DNA of 64,000 nt from Porticoccaceae bacterium (GTDB taxonomy: Bacteria; Pseudomonadota; Gammaproteobacteria; Pseudomonadales; Porticoccaceae): positions 1 through 64,000 of the forward strand of contig JAGPUQ010000011.1 of NCBI GenBank assembly GCA_018069525.1. Direction: 5' to 3'. The notes beneath the pieces were generated by a model, which had not been told where the DNA came from, made no database searches, and worked only from the letters and a program-made list of their open reading frames with translations. Positions within the stretch are counted from its first letter, which is position 1; each line of letters starts with the position of its first letter. Made by a program: the position numbers and the translations under genes. This document shows positions 6,774-18,466 of this stretch, piece after piece.

Positions 6774-7961
6774 TTATCCCGTCGCGCCCAAACCCAGAAT
6801 GCGCTTGCTGATAATATTCAGTTGAATTTCCGACGTACCACCCTCGATGGAATTGCCTTTGGTGCGCAACCACTGACTGGCCATCGTGCCACCGGCAAAC
6901 ATATCGCCCTCCCAACCGAGCGCCTGCTGGCCATAAATACCCAACATTAATTCATGTCGTCGCTTATTAATTTCGGTGCCCGTGTATTTCAACATTGACG
7001 AAGTTGCGCCGGTGCCTTGCCCCGCCTGAGTTTCATCCCGGATGCGCTCGGCCGTCAACTCGTAAGCTTTGGAATCAATTTCCCAACGGGCGATATCGGT
7101 GCGCAGCGCACTGTCGTTAAGTACGCCATTCTCTAAACCAACTACATCCGTCGCATGTTGGTGAAGTGTTTTGGCACTGGCTGCGGCCTGACCCATATTG
7201 CCGATCATTTCCCGCTCGTGGGTCAACAAATAACTTGCTAGCTTCCAGCCCTTATTGAGTTCGCCTACCAATTGGTTTTTTTCGACGCGCACATCGTCCA
7301 GAAAGGTTTCGCAAAACGGGGATTTTCCGGAAATTAATTTAATGGGTTTGGTAGAAACACCGGGAGTATTCATATCAAACAATACCAAACTAATACCAGC
7401 ATGTTTGACCACATCGGGATCGGTGCGCACCAAACAGAACATCCAGTCGGCGCGATCCGCGTAGGAGGTCCAGACTTTTTGCCCGTTAATAATATAGTGA
7501 TCGTCCTTATCTTCACAACGAGCCTGTAAACCGGCGAGATCGGAACCAAAATTCGGCTCGCTATAACCCTGGCACCACCAAATCTTGCCTTTAACAATAT
7601 CCGGGATGTGTTGGCGTTTTAGTGCTTCAGAACCATATTTCAAAATCGCCGGGCCGATCATAAACAAGCCCATGCTAAACAAGGGCGTGCGCGCATCGAT
7701 TCGATACAGCTCTTCCCGTAAAATTTTACTTTCTTCCTTGCTCAAACCACCGCCGCCATATTCGCTGGGCCAGTCTGGGGCAGTCCAACCGCGCTCCGCC
7801 ATCACGTCTAACCAGCGCCGTTGATCTTCGCTAACAAATTTCCACTTAGCGCCACCCCAACAACGGTCTTCAAAATCGACGATGGGTTGCCGCATTGATG
7901 GGGGACAATTCGCTTCGAGCCAGGCTCTGGTGCTTTCTCTAAAGGTATTTACGTTTGCCAT
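6774..7961 (-). CDS. acyl-CoA dehydrogenase, alpha-type partner, 395 aa
   Basis: First gene of the beta-oxidation operon. The N-terminal part has PDWPSEYGGGGLSKEE, the middle domain has QGYSEPNFGSDLAGLQ and NGQKVWTSYADRADW, and the C-terminal domain has GNSIEGGTSEIQLNIISKRILGL. These features are typical of the FadE-like 'large subunit' found next to a second dehydrogenase in pimeloyl-, isoprenoid- or steroid-side-chain degradation gene sets. ATG 7961 begins MANVNTF. A terminator-like hairpin at 8072-8117 separates it from parC, so transcription probably starts in 7962-8071. Confidence 0.9.
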   Translation of the reverse strand: MANVNTFRESTRAWLEANCPPSMRQPIVDFEDRCWGGAKWKFVSEDQRRWLDVMAERGWTAPDWPSEYGGGGLSKEESKILREELYRIDARTPLFSMGLFMIGPAILKYGSEALKRQHIPDIVKGKIWWCQGYSEPNFGSDLAGLQARCEDKDDHYIINGQKVWTSYADRADWMFCLVRTDPDVVKHAGISLVLFDMNTPGVSTKPIKLISGKSPFCETFLDDVRVEKNQLVGELNKGWKLASYLLTHEREMIGNMGQAAASAKTLHQHATDVVGLENGVLNDSALRTDIARWEIDSKAYELTAERIRDETQAGQGTGATSSMLKYTGTEINKRRHELMLGIYGQQALGWEGDMFAGGTMASQWLRTKGNSIEGGTSEIQLNIISKRILGLGATG

Positions 7962-8071
7962 AATGTTAGCGTCCGATTTCTAATGCCGCGTAGCTTCTAA
8001 CTACCCGTAACTATGCAGCAGATGTTACTAGAACAGATTACTGGAACAGGTTACGGGCATAACTTACGAAA

Positions 8072-8117
8072 ATAGTATTTTGCCCGCCGCTTTCACCAGC
8101 CGGGAGCAAAATACTAT
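8072..8117 (-). terminator. rho-independent terminator downstream of parC
   Basis: ATAGTATTTTGCCC at 8072 pairs with GGGAGCAAAATACTAT at 8102-8117. Read on the minus strand, the long stem is followed by TTTTC. It lies 55 bp past the parC stop. Confidence 0.7.
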
Positions 8118-8171
8118 AGTGGATGCACTTTGAAGGGTAAAGCGATTGTCAGACTTAGCGAGGAGTTTCGC

Positions 8172-10421
8172 TTAGTTATTAATGTCCAGGCGGTCAACGC
8201 GCTGGAAGCCCCTGGGCAACTTGCTGCCACGACGTCCCCTTTCACCCCGGTAGTGTTCCAGCTCCCGGTATTTAATGGCGTGGTGACGTTTACCACTGTA
8301 AACCAGCAAACTTTCGCCCTCGCTCACTACTGCTACCGCGACCATAAATTCTTCCTCTGCCTGCAAACGGGCGGAAGGAATGTTAATGATTTTGTTGCCT
8401 TTACCCCGCGCCAGTTCAGGTAATTCTGCGAGTGGAAAAACCAGCATGCGACCTTCGTTGCTGACCGCGACTACCATGGGATTTTCGCCTGCACCAAGCA
8501 CCCGCGGCGGTAACACTTTGCCGCCTTTGGGGACACTTAGAGCAGTTTTACCCGCTCGATTTTTGGTATACAAGTCGGATTTTTTGGCAATAAAACCATA
8601 ACCCGCATTAGTTGCTAGCAATACTCGCTGCTCATCATCACCCAAAATAACTCCACAAAACACCGCGCCCGAAGGCGGACTCAAGCGCCCGGTTGCCGGT
8701 TCACCCTGACCTCTCGCTGAAGGCAAGGTATGTGTCGGCAAGGCGTAAGTGCGGCCGGTAGAGTCCAGTAAAATAACCGGGTGATTACTCCGTCCCAGCG
8801 CCGAGGCTAGATAACTATCACCGGATTTATAATTGAGGTTTTCGACATCGACTTCGTGACCTTTAGCGGCACGTATCCAGCCTTTTTCAGACAGTACGAC
8901 TGTCACCGGTTCCGCGGTGAGCAGGTCATCTTCATTAAAGGCAGCCGCTTCTTCCCGCGCGACGATGGGTGAGCGTCGATCGTCACCATATGTTTCCGCG
9001 ACTTGCATTAATTCTTTGCGCATCAGCGTTTTCATGCGCTGGGCAGAACCCAGGGTTTTTTCCAGGTTATCGCGCTCCGCCGCCAGCTCGTCCTGCTCGC
9101 CCTTGATTTTAATTTCTTCGAGCTTGGCCAATTGACGCAAACGCAAATCGAGAATGGCGTCTGCCTGTAGCTCACTAATTTTGAAACGTGCTATCAATGC
9201 GGCTTTGGGTTTATCTTCGGTGCGAACAATATGAATGACTTCGTCGATATTAAGGAAGGCAACCATAAGCCCGTCGAGAATATGCAGCCGAGCCAGGACT
9301 TTTTCCAGGCGGGTTTGCAGTCGTCGTCGCACGGTGACTAAACGAAAACTAATCCATTCGGACAAAATTTTGTTCAGCGGTTTAACGGCGGGCCGACCAT
9401 CCACACCAATCATGTTCATATTGACCCGATAATTGCGCTGCAAATCGGTGCTGACAAATAAATGGCTCATCAGGGCTTCTAAATCTACGCGATTAGAACG
9501 CGGCACTATCACCAGACGAATCGGGTTTTCGTGATCGGATTCATCGCGCAAGTCCACCACCATCGGCAATTTTTTGGCATTCATCTGCGCGGCAATCTGC
9601 TCGAGAATCTTTGAAGGCGAGGCCTGGTGCGGTAGCGCGGTAATAATAATATCGCCGTCTTCCTTTTCCCACACCGCACGCATACGAATCGACCCGCGAC
9701 CGGTTTTGTAGACCTCAACAATATCCTCGCGAGAGGAAATGATTTCCGCCTCAGTAGGATAATCCGGCCCCTGAATATGCTCGCACAGTTCTTCTACTGT
9801 AGCCTTGGGCGATTCCAGCAATCGAATACAGGCGCTCACCACTTCGCGCATATTGTGCGGCGGAATATCCGTGGCCATACCCACCGCAATACCAGTGATG
9901 CCGTTCAGCAGAATATGCGGCACCTGAGCAGGCAGCACCACGGGCTCGTCCATGGTGCCATCAAAATTCGCCTGCCAATCCACCGTGCCCTGGCCTAGCT
10001 CCCCAAGCAGGGCGTCGGCAAAGGGCGCCATGCGCGACTCGGTGTAGCGCATGGCGGCAAAGGATTTGGGATCGTCGGGCGAACCCCAGTTACCCTGACC
10101 ATCGATTAAAGGATAGCGGTAGGAAAACGGCTGGGCCATTAACACCATTGCTTCATAAACCGCGCTATCGCCATGGGGATGATATTTACCAATTACATCA
10201 CCCACCGTGCGCGCAGATTTTTTATGCTTGGAGATGGAGCGCAAACTCAGCTCGCTCATGGCATACACAATGCGTCGCTGTACTGGTTTGAGGCCGTCAC
10301 AAATATTGGGTAGAGCCCGGTCGAGAATCACGTACATCGAATAATCGAGGTAGGCCTTCTCGGCAAATTGAGACAGGGGGGACGATTCCGCTAGGTCATC
10401 GGGGGGTAGGAGTTCTGACAT
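8172..10421 (-). CDS. parC: DNA topoisomerase IV subunit A
   Basis: This is the DNA-breaking and rejoining subunit of topoisomerase IV (749 aa, normal length), which unlinks daughter chromosomes together with ParE. The active-site Tyr126 lies in AAMRYTESR. The quinolone-resistance region reads [12 protein letters not shown] with the usual Ser86 and Glu90, so no classic resistance change is present. The C-terminal half contains the beta-pinwheel repeats ([17 protein letters not shown] and similar). AGG precedes ATG 10421 by 6 bp. It follows parE in the same direction after a 69-bp gap. Confidence 0.97.
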   Translation of the reverse strand: MSELLPPDDLAESSPLSQFAEKAYLDYSMYVILDRALPNICDGLKPVQRRIVYAMSELSLRSISKHKKSARTVGDVIGKYHPHGDSAVYEAMVLMAQPFSYRYPLIDGQGNWGSPDDPKSFAAMRYTESRMAPFADALLGELGQGTVDWQANFDGTMDEPVVLPAQVPHILLNGITGIAVGMATDIPPHNMREVVSACIRLLESPKATVEELCEHIQGPDYPTEAEIISSREDIVEVYKTGRGSIRMRAVWEKEDGDIIITALPHQASPSKILEQIAAQMNAKKLPMVVDLRDESDHENPIRLVIVPRSNRVDLEALMSHLFVSTDLQRNYRVNMNMIGVDGRPAVKPLNKILSEWISFRLVTVRRRLQTRLEKVLARLHILDGLMVAFLNIDEVIHIVRTEDKPKAALIARFKISELQADAILDLRLRQLAKLEEIKIKGEQDELAAERDNLEKTLGSAQRMKTLMRKELMQVAETYGDDRRSPIVAREEAAAFNEDDLLTAEPVTVVLSEKGWIRAAKGHEVDVENLNYKSGDSYLASALGRSNHPVILLDSTGRTYALPTHTLPSARGQGEPATGRLSPPSGAVFCGVILGDDEQRVLLATNAGYGFIAKKSDLYTKNRAGKTALSVPKGGKVLPPRVLGAGENPMVVAVSNEGRMLVFPLAELPELARGKGNKIINIPSARLQAEEEFMVAVAVVSEGESLLVYSGKRHHAIKYRELEHYRGERGRRGSKLPRGFQRVDRLDINN

Positions 10422-10490
10422 TTGTTACCTTGTGTACCTGTATAAATAAAATTAATTTAACGTGAAGACGGGAAAAATGAAAAATCTTGG

Positions 10491-12430
<1,940 letters not shown>

Positions 12431-12516
12431 GGTTCACAATGGTGTTACCGCACAATATAAACCACGCGGCGCCGATCAATAAATCTTTTCAACAAAAACC
12501 TGCTCCCTTCTGCTCT

Positions 12517-13107
12517 TTACTCAAACAGAAAAGCGCCAATATCCGCTAAATGTTGTTCAAAACCGATAAAGCTGTGATCCCCACCTTGCTCTACAAGCAC
12601 CTGACATGCGCGGTATTTCTCTACAGCGAGGCGATAATCCAACACTTCGTCTCCGGCTTGCAGCAATACTTTGATGCGCTCTGGCCGGGTGATTTGGGCG
12701 ACCTCAAAGGCCTCTAGTTGCTCCAGATGTTGCGGCTCAATAACACAGCGCTCTCCGGTATGGTAATTGGCCTGCTCACCGAGCAAATACTCTCGCCCCA
12801 ACCACGGCCTGACCGCTGGGTTCACCAACACCGCTTTACAACCGTACTGCTCTGCCAGAAAAGTGGCATAGAACCCGCCCATGGAACTCCCAAGTAAGAC
12901 CACACCTCCGCCTAATTCGGTCACTGTCTTATGCAATTGAGCCATGGCCTGTTCGGGAAACGGACTTAAAAAAGGGCAGGCAAAGGCGATAGTCAGCGGG
13001 TATTGCTCTAGCCAACGTCGCGTTAGCTCAGCCTTATAGGATTGTGGCGAGCTATTGAACCCGTGGATATAAACCAGTGTGGTTTTGGGCGAAACTGAAA
13101 TAGACAC
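12517..13107 (-). CDS. yqiA: YqiA family alpha/beta-hydrolase esterase
   Basis: A small cytoplasmic esterase of the YqiA family (196 aa). YIHGFNSSP is at residues 13-21, the nucleophile Ser75 lies in LLGSSMGGFYA, and the C-terminal GGDHSFIGFE supplies the catalytic His. The start is GTG 13107; no ATG is near. It is part of the conserved cpdA-yqiA-parE neighbourhood. In this family activity on short acyl esters is known; the physiological substrate is not. Confidence 0.9.
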   Translation of the reverse strand: MSISVSPKTTLVYIHGFNSSPQSYKAELTRRWLEQYPLTIAFACPFLSPFPEQAMAQLHKTVTELGGGVVLLGSSMGGFYATFLAEQYGCKAVLVNPAVRPWLGREYLLGEQANYHTGERCVIEPQHLEQLEAFEVAQITRPERIKVLLQAGDEVLDYRLAVEKYRACQVLVEQGGDHSFIGFEQHLADIGAFLFE

Positions 13108-13156
13108 CGAAGCTCAACTCCTCCACAGGCGCGCACCGGGTACGGGTAGCGCTAAT

Positions 13157-13184
13157 ATCTTAATAATTGGCTCTTAATAATTGG
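13157..13184. repeat. 14-bp direct repeat, two copies
   Basis: TCTTAATAATTGGC is followed immediately by TCTTAATAATTGG in the 279-bp gap between yqiA and cpdA. Nothing else is recognised in that gap apart from an AT-rich segment near 13331-13360. Confidence 0.6.
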
Positions 13185-13386
13185 TATAGGCGCGTGCGGA
13201 CTGGCGCAATACCTTCCTATAACCGCGACTTCGCCGCCACACCGAAAACCCTGAAATGGCTTTGGATTATAGGACTTGATTAGTGCTTTTGATAGGAGGA
13301 TCTAGCTAGAAAAGTCTGGCGGGGCAATTTTTATAAATAAGCTTTTTTAATAAGCATAAGAGCGTAAAAAGTGTGCAGAACAGTAA

Positions 13387-14193
13387 TTAGTAACCCACGG
13401 CCTTGTGGTCAACCACTTGTCCTGTTTCCTTGAGAAACTCCACTCCGGTATCGATACTGCCATCGGGCCGCAGATCAATCCAACGGTATCCCGGCGACTG
13501 GTCGCTTAGCGCAAACTCGGGGCTGTTAGGTAAAAACTGAAAACAGGTCGATGGCGCAGTGTGCACGTCGCAACCCGCCCACTGACCCGCGAAGTCCTGG
13601 TGCACATGGCCGGAGAACACCGCTTTCACGTTCCCGCTGGCGCGCACAATGGCTTCCAGCTCGTCGGCATTGGCAATGCGTTGTCTGTCCAGCCAGTCGC
13701 AACCCACCGGCAGCGGAGGGTGGTGAAGAAACACAATAACGGGCTTATCGGGCTCAGCGTTGAGGACTTGCTCTAAAAAATCCAGCTCGCTTTGCGCCAG
13801 CGCGCCGCCAACCTTTCCCGGCACCGAGGTATTGAGAGAAATCACCCGCCATTGACCCATTTCCAACATCGGCCAATAGGATGCCGAGGAGAGCCCTTCC
13901 TCCATGATGGTCAATTGGTCGTGATTGCCCGGCAACCAGCCATAGGGGATTTCGAGAAATTGCATTTGCTGAGCGAACAACTCATAGGCCTCGGGAGCGC
14001 CATTGGCGGCGATGTCACCGGTGGCATAAATCATATCCGGGGCGAGCTTCTGGGAGCCCAGCTCAGCCAATACCTGGCGGAAGGTTTCGTAGGTTTGAAC
14101 ACCCGCCAGACAATAATCACGGCTTGGGCCAATGTGGGGATCAGTTATCTGCACTAGCCGCCAGGTCTTTTCGCTGGCTTTATTATTTTGCAT
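13387..14193 (-). CDS. cpdA: 3',5'-cyclic-AMP phosphodiesterase
   Basis: A calcineurin-type metallophosphoesterase (268 aa) that hydrolyses cAMP to AMP. The metal-binding blocks are all present in order: ITDPHIG, TGDIAANG, LPGNHDQ, FLHHPPLPVG and FSGHVHQDFAG. Length and context next to yqiA and yqiB match CpdA. It should lower cAMP and so influence CRP-dependent regulation. Confidence 0.93.
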   Translation of the reverse strand: MQNNKASEKTWRLVQITDPHIGPSRDYCLAGVQTYETFRQVLAELGSQKLAPDMIYATGDIAANGAPEAYELFAQQMQFLEIPYGWLPGNHDQLTIMEEGLSSASYWPMLEMGQWRVISLNTSVPGKVGGALAQSELDFLEQVLNAEPDKPVIVFLHHPPLPVGCDWLDRQRIANADELEAIVRASGNVKAVFSGHVHQDFAGQWAGCDVHTAPSTCFQFLPNSPEFALSDQSPGYRWIDLRPDGSIDTGVEFLKETGQVVDHKAVGY

Positions 14194-14264
14194 TATTTGC
14201 CATCCCGTTCCACCCGTCGACGACGACTAATCCGCACCCCCTTAGTACAGAGACTAACTCTATA

Positions 14265-14735
14265 CTAGTAGAGCGGCAAACACTCCTCTTCAAGCGCGTA
14301 ACCGTGCGCCGAGCAATGAGCCAACCATTCGCCGAGAAAATGATTCCACTGGAATTTCTCGTCGGGCTGCACCATGTGTTCGTTAGGATAAGCATGTTTT
14401 GATTGAATGTAATTTACCCTTTGACAGGTAGTCACCTCGGCTAGTTTGGCGTCGTGGTAAAGACGCACCTTTATTTTCGGTGGGCGCATCGTGCCCGACC
14501 CTGGCATTTTGATAGCATGTACTTCAGTCATTTCTACCAAGGTAGTGTAGGGAGTCCGTTCCAGCACCGAAAACACCAGGACACTGTTACTGTCACCACT
14601 ACTACTATCACCCAGGCCTAGTCGACGTTCTGCCGCCGACATTATGTCGGGAAATAACTGCAATAAACGCGCATAGTTAGCTTCGCAATCCGCCAACATG
14701 CCCTTTAGATCAACTTTATAACGCTCTCGCTTCAT
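14265..14735 (-). CDS. yqiB: DUF1249 protein YqiB
   Basis: A DUF1249 family protein of 156 aa, slightly longer than E. coli YqiB because of a Ser/Asp-rich insertion (GDSSSGDSNS) near residue 50. I chose ATG 14735 (MKRERYKVDL) over the upstream TTG 14750, since family members begin near KRYKVDL. It contains the conserved stretches LRLYHDAKLAEV-like (here VRLYHDAKLAEV) and EKFQWNHFLGEWLAHCSAHG. The biochemical role is unknown. It sits between nudF and cpdA as usual. Confidence 0.88.
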   Translation of the reverse strand: MKRERYKVDLKGMLADCEANYARLLQLFPDIMSAAERRLGLGDSSSGDSNSVLVFSVLERTPYTTLVEMTEVHAIKMPGSGTMRPPKIKVRLYHDAKLAEVTTCQRVNYIQSKHAYPNEHMVQPDEKFQWNHFLGEWLAHCSAHGYALEEECLPLY

Positions 14736-14757
14736 AACCGCTAGTTCCAAATCAACA

Positions 14758-15432
14758 TTAACGAGAATAGCCTATAGTTCTTGATTTTTTTCTCCAATTT
14801 TTGTGAACCAGCTCACGGTTTAACATCAGCCACTGCAAACACACAATAGTCGCCGCATTGTTACAGCGCCCGGAATTTAGCGTATTAAAGGCCTCGGCCT
14901 CAGGTACAACACACAACAAAATATCTTCGTGCTCACCGGCGACACCATAACAGCCGCCGGAATGTTCTAAATCGGTCAGCCCACAAAACAGCTTGATGGT
15001 TTCGTTGCTGCCTCCGGGGCTAACTAAATACTCGCAGATGGGCTCTAGCTCCACCTGTTCAATGCCCGCCTCTTCAAATAACTCCCGACGGGCAACCTCC
15101 TCCGCACTTTCTCCCGCTTCGACCATACCCGCAACCACTTCCAACAGCCAGGGGCTATTAGGCTGACCCAAAGCCCCGACCCGAAATTGCTCAATCAAGC
15201 CAATCAACTCCCGATCCGGATCATAGAGTAATACCCCCACCGCAGGCCCGCGCACAAATAGTTCTCGGCTAAACGGCTCGCTCCAGCCCCCCTCGTACAA
15301 ACGATGGCGTAGCGTGAGCCGCTCCATGGTAAAGAAGCCATCGTATACGGTTTCTTTACCCAGCAATTCTACGTCGCTGCCCTCAGTAAAGGCCTGGTCG
15401 GTGAGCTTGCGATTTTTCCGCGTCGTTTCCAT
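14758..15432 (-). CDS. nudF: ADP-ribose pyrophosphatase (Nudix hydrolase)
   Basis: Cleaves ADP-ribose to AMP and ribose 5-phosphate. The Nudix box occupies residues 102-124 with the expected GX5E start (GMVEAGE) and RELFEEAG core. Length 224 aa is normal. ATG 15432 begins METTRKNRKL. It is divergent from tolC, as in many gammaproteobacteria, and 22 bp upstream of yqiB, so nudF-yqiB and probably cpdA are co-transcribed. Confidence 0.93.
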   Translation of the reverse strand: METTRKNRKLTDQAFTEGSDVELLGKETVYDGFFTMERLTLRHRLYEGGWSEPFSRELFVRGPAVGVLLYDPDRELIGLIEQFRVGALGQPNSPWLLEVVAGMVEAGESAEEVARRELFEEAGIEQVELEPICEYLVSPGGSNETIKLFCGLTDLEHSGGCYGVAGEHEDILLCVVPEAEAFNTLNSGRCNNAATIVCLQWLMLNRELVHKNWRKKSRTIGYSR

Positions 15433-15487
15433 ACTGCAATCTTACCTGTTATTCCGGTCTCGTGAAAAACCCGAATCTGCTACCATA

Positions 15488-15535
15488 CCGCCCAGTAACC
15501 CTGCTAGTAAGCCCGGCAGTAACCCGCGTTTAAAC
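15488..15535. repeat. 12-bp tandem repeat in the nudF-tolC divergent region
   Basis: Four degenerate units are seen: CCGCCCAGTAAC, CCTGCTAGTAAG, CCCGGCAGTAAC and CCGCGTTTAAAC. They occupy much of the space where divergent promoters would be expected. Confidence 0.7.
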
Positions 15536-15547
15536 TTGGCCGCATTA

Positions 15548-15652
15548 TCTATCAACGAACGGTGTATCAGCCAAAGGTCTATCAACGAACGATGTATCAG
15601 CTAAAGGTGTATCAAGCAAATATGTACCAACAAAAGACGTACCCGAGAAGTA
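15548..15652 (+). repeat. 15-bp tandem repeat across the tolC start, seven units
   Basis: Units follow the pattern TSTATCAACGAACGG / TGTATCAGCCAAAGG. Seven 15-bp units run without indels from 15548 to 15652, the last strongly degenerate. In the tolC frame they encode a Tyr-Gln-rich pentapeptide repeat (MYQLK, VYQAN, MYQQK, TYPRS) and supply in-frame candidate starts at 15562 (GTG), 15592 and 15622 (ATG). Confidence 0.85.
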
Positions 15653-17133
15653 AACCCCAAGGAATCCAGCGGATTTTTCCCGCTCCTTGCGCGTCACTTT
15701 TTTCAGCAGCACGCCTGATCGCGCCGTGTCTCGTGATTCTTGGCCTGTCGGCAAACTCGGCAAGCTCGGAAACGCTGGTGGAAATCTATGAACTGGCGCT
15801 CGCTAACGATCCGCAAGTGCGCGCCGCAGAAGCCAGCTATAAAGCCGGGAAAGAAGCGCTACCACAGGCCAGATCGGGGCTGCTACCCGCGCTGTCCGCT
15901 TCCGCCGCCTACAGCGATGGCGACGGTATTCGAGGCAACTCCCGCACTCTAGGGTCGAGCTTCGTCTCCCAGAGCATCGGCGATTACGACGACGAGGGCG
16001 AAAGCTACAGCGTATCGCTGACTCAGCCGTTATTTGACCTGCCCGCCTGGTTTACTTTCAAGCAAGGTAAAGACCTGGATCAGCAGGCGGCGGCCCAATT
16101 CGCCAAAGAGCAGCAAAGCACGATTATTCGCGTTACCGACACCTACTTTGCCGTACTGCGAGCCAAAGAAAATTTGTCTTCCTCGCAAGCGGAGGAAAGA
16201 GCCATCGGTCGCCAGCTAGAACAAACCAAAGAACGCTTTGAAGTGGGCCTACTGCCCATCACTGATGTTCACGAAGCCCAGGCCGCCTACGATTCAGCCC
16301 TGGTCAATACGCTGGAGGCGCGCAGCGCTCTCGACATCGCTTTTGAAGGCCTGCAAGTTTTGACTGGCAAGCACCACGGCTCATTAGCCGGCCTGACTCC
16401 AGAATTTCCGATCACCCCACCCGAGCCATTGGAGCGAGAGGCGTGGGTAACATTCGCCCAGTCCAATAACCTGGCACTGAAAGCGGCCCGCCTGTCGATG
16501 ATGGCGGCCGAGAACCATGCACAGAGTAAAAAATCGGAACATTTACCCACGGTGTCGGCCAGCCTTAATTATTCAAAAAGTTACAACGACGGCGTGTTCA
16601 ATCGCGACGGTGGCGTAGATCCTAACCCGCCATTCGGCTTCGAAGACCCAGCCCGCCAACCCTTCACCGCGGACGAAGAAGCTACGGTGTTTACGCTACG
16701 CCTCGACGCCCCGCTCTACAGCGGAGGTATGATCAGTTCGCAGCGCCGGCAAGCCTCTCAGGAATCCATTCTGGCTCGCGAGAATCACCTACTCGCGCAA
16801 CGCAACACCACCCAACAAGCGCGTTCCCAGCATTTGCGTGTACTCACCGATGCCGCGCGCGTCAGGGCACGAGCACAGGCGATTACCTCCGCACGAAGTG
16901 CAGAGGAAGCGACTCAAGCCGGTTATGACGTGGGCACTCGCAATATTGTCGATGTATTAATTTCCCAGCGAACGCTGTATCAGGCCCAGCGCGATTACGC
17001 TAACGCCCGCTATGATTACGTCGCCAGTATGCTGCGTTTAAAGGAAGTGGCGGGGCAACTAAGTCCTCAGGATATCGCGCAACTCGACCGCTGGCTCAGC
17101 TCTGAAATTAACGTGGAACGAGCGACGCAATAA
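15622..17133 (+). CDS. tolC: TolC family outer membrane efflux channel
   Basis: Trimeric outer-membrane exit duct for drug efflux and type I secretion. The mature part starts near SETLVEIYELALANDPQV, the classic TolC opening. The two structural halves recur, with ITDVHEAQAAYDSAL in the first and NIVDVLISQRTLYQAQRDYANARYDY in the second. The start is uncertain: GTG 15562, ATG 15592 and ATG 15622 are all in frame inside a 15-bp tandem repeat, and none has a clear ribosome-binding site. I give the shortest, which still leaves about 30 polar residues before the signal core (LIAPCLVILGLSANSAS). The gene end overlaps the end of waaA by 26 bp. Confidence 0.9.
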   Translation: MYQQKTYPRSKPQGIQRIFPAPCASLFSAARLIAPCLVILGLSANSASSETLVEIYELALANDPQVRAAEASYKAGKEALPQARSGLLPALSASAAYSDGDGIRGNSRTLGSSFVSQSIGDYDDEGESYSVSLTQPLFDLPAWFTFKQGKDLDQQAAAQFAKEQQSTIIRVTDTYFAVLRAKENLSSSQAEERAIGRQLEQTKERFEVGLLPITDVHEAQAAYDSALVNTLEARSALDIAFEGLQVLTGKHHGSLAGLTPEFPITPPEPLEREAWVTFAQSNNLALKAARLSMMAAENHAQSKKSEHLPTVSASLNYSKSYNDGVFNRDGGVDPNPPFGFEDPARQPFTADEEATVFTLRLDAPLYSGGMISSQRRQASQESILARENHLLAQRNTTQQARSQHLRVLTDAARVRARAQAITSARSAEEATQAGYDVGTRNIVDVLISQRTLYQAQRDYANARYDYVASMLRLKEVAGQLSPQDIAQLDRWLSSEINVERATQ

Positions 17134-18466
17134 TATTTTGCAAGCGCCCTAGCGCACCTCGATTGGACTCGGTCACAGCGAGAGCGGCCTGCCCCATCGC
17201 CTGGCATTGATTGTTATCCGCGACATTACTAGTAGTTAGTAAACCCGTCGCAGCTTCGGCCAGAGCATCGACATCCTCACAAATAAGCATCCCGCCCGCG
17301 TCCAGCAATAGCTGAGTCGCCTCGGTGAAGTTAAACACATGAGGGCCGCTTAACACCGGCTTACCCCAGGCCGCCGGCTCAATCACATTGTGTCCGCCCA
17401 CGGCAACCAGGCTACCGCCCACAAACACCAGGTCACTGGCGCCACAAAACACCAGCAACTCGCCCATGGTGTCGCCGAGTAAAATATCCGTCGCTACCGG
17501 GAGTGCCACAGGCGCGATAGGTACAGCTTCACTTTGAGTTGCTTCACTTTGAATTGCATCGCTTTGGTTTGCATCAAGCAGAATCGAACGCCTACTCACT
17601 GAGAAACCCATACTGCCACACTGCTCAGCCACCCCATCAAAGCGCTCCGGATGTCGCGGCACCAACACCAGCAACACTTCAGGGAGCTTGCGCCGAACCG
17701 CCGCAAAGGCCGTTAAAACCTGCTCGTCTTCACCGGCGTGAGTACTGGCCGCCAACCAGATCGGCCGCTCATTGCCAGCCTGCCATTGTCGGCGTAACTC
17801 ATTGGCCTGAGCGCGCAATTCGTCCGTCAGCTCAAGATCAAATTTAATATTGCCGGTAACACTTATTTTTTCTGGCGCCACGCCCAGTGATAAAAAGCGC
17901 TCACTATCCGCTTTAGTTTGCGCCGCAATGGCCGCTAACTCCTGCATCATCGGGACAGCCAACCACCGTGCTTTGCGATAACCTGCAGCAGATTTTTTCG
18001 ATAACCGCGCATTAGCCAAAATAACCGGAATACCGCGCTTAGCGCAGGCGTGGATGGTATTGGGCCACAATTCGGTTTCCATAATAATTAAGACACTGGG
18101 ACGCACCCGCCGTAAAAAGCGTTGAACGACGTCAGGTAAATCGTAGGGCGCATAACAGTGGTAAACGCTGTCGCCAAAAATACTGGTCACCCGCTCGGAA
18201 CCCGTCGGTGTCATCGTAGTGACAGCAAGCGTCATATTGGGATACCGGCCTTGCAGCGCTTTAATCAAAGGCACTGCGGCGAGGGTTTCTCCTACCGAAA
18301 CCGAATGCACCCAAATTACCGGTGATGAAGTTGGAGTCACAAAACCAAAACGTTCACCCCAACGCTTGGCATACGCTGGTGCTTTGCGCGCACGCAAAGT
18401 CAGACGCAGCACAATTAAGGGCGTCAACAGGTAAAATACAATGGTATAAAGCCAGCGAGCGAACAC
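17108..18466 (-). CDS. waaA: 3-deoxy-D-manno-octulosonic acid (Kdo) transferase
   Basis: Transfers Kdo from CMP-Kdo to lipid A precursor at the inner-membrane face. The start is GTG 18466, supported by GGAGG 5 bp upstream. The N-terminal membrane anchor (WLYTIVFYLLTPLIVL) is followed by WGERFG and WVHSVSVGE. The C-terminal GT-B half contains FVGGSLVAVGGHNVIEPAAWGKPVLSGPH. Length 452 aa exceeds the usual 420-430 because residues about 295-314 (DANQSDAIQSEATQSEA) are a 15-bp tandem-repeat insertion. It converges on and overlaps tolC. Confidence 0.95.
   Translation of the reverse strand: MFARWLYTIVFYLLTPLIVLRLTLRARKAPAYAKRWGERFGFVTPTSSPVIWVHSVSVGETLAAVPLIKALQGRYPNMTLAVTTMTPTGSERVTSIFGDSVYHCYAPYDLPDVVQRFLRRVRPSVLIIMETELWPNTIHACAKRGIPVILANARLSKKSAAGYRKARWLAVPMMQELAAIAAQTKADSERFLSLGVAPEKISVTGNIKFDLELTDELRAQANELRRQWQAGNERPIWLAASTHAGEDEQVLTAFAAVRRKLPEVLLVLVPRHPERFDGVAEQCGSMGFSVSRRSILLDANQSDAIQSEATQSEAVPIAPVALPVATDILLGDTMGELLVFCGASDLVFVGGSLVAVGGHNVIEPAAWGKPVLSGPHVFNFTEATQLLLDAGGMLICEDVDALAEAATGLLTTSNVADNNQCQAMGQAALAVTESNRGALGRLQNIIASLVPR
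17526..17585. repeat. in-frame 15-bp tandem repeat within waaA
   Basis: Four units are seen: GCTTCACTTTGAGTT, GCTTCACTTTGAATT, GCATCGCTTTGGTTT and GCATCAAGCAGAATC. On the coding strand they give repeated pentapeptides of the type SDAIQ, SEATQ, with the frame kept. Confidence 0.85.

Noticed and set aside
15548-15652. Regular repeats that might be a CRISPR array
   Set aside because: Units are directly adjacent 15-bp copies with no unique spacers and no cas genes nearby.
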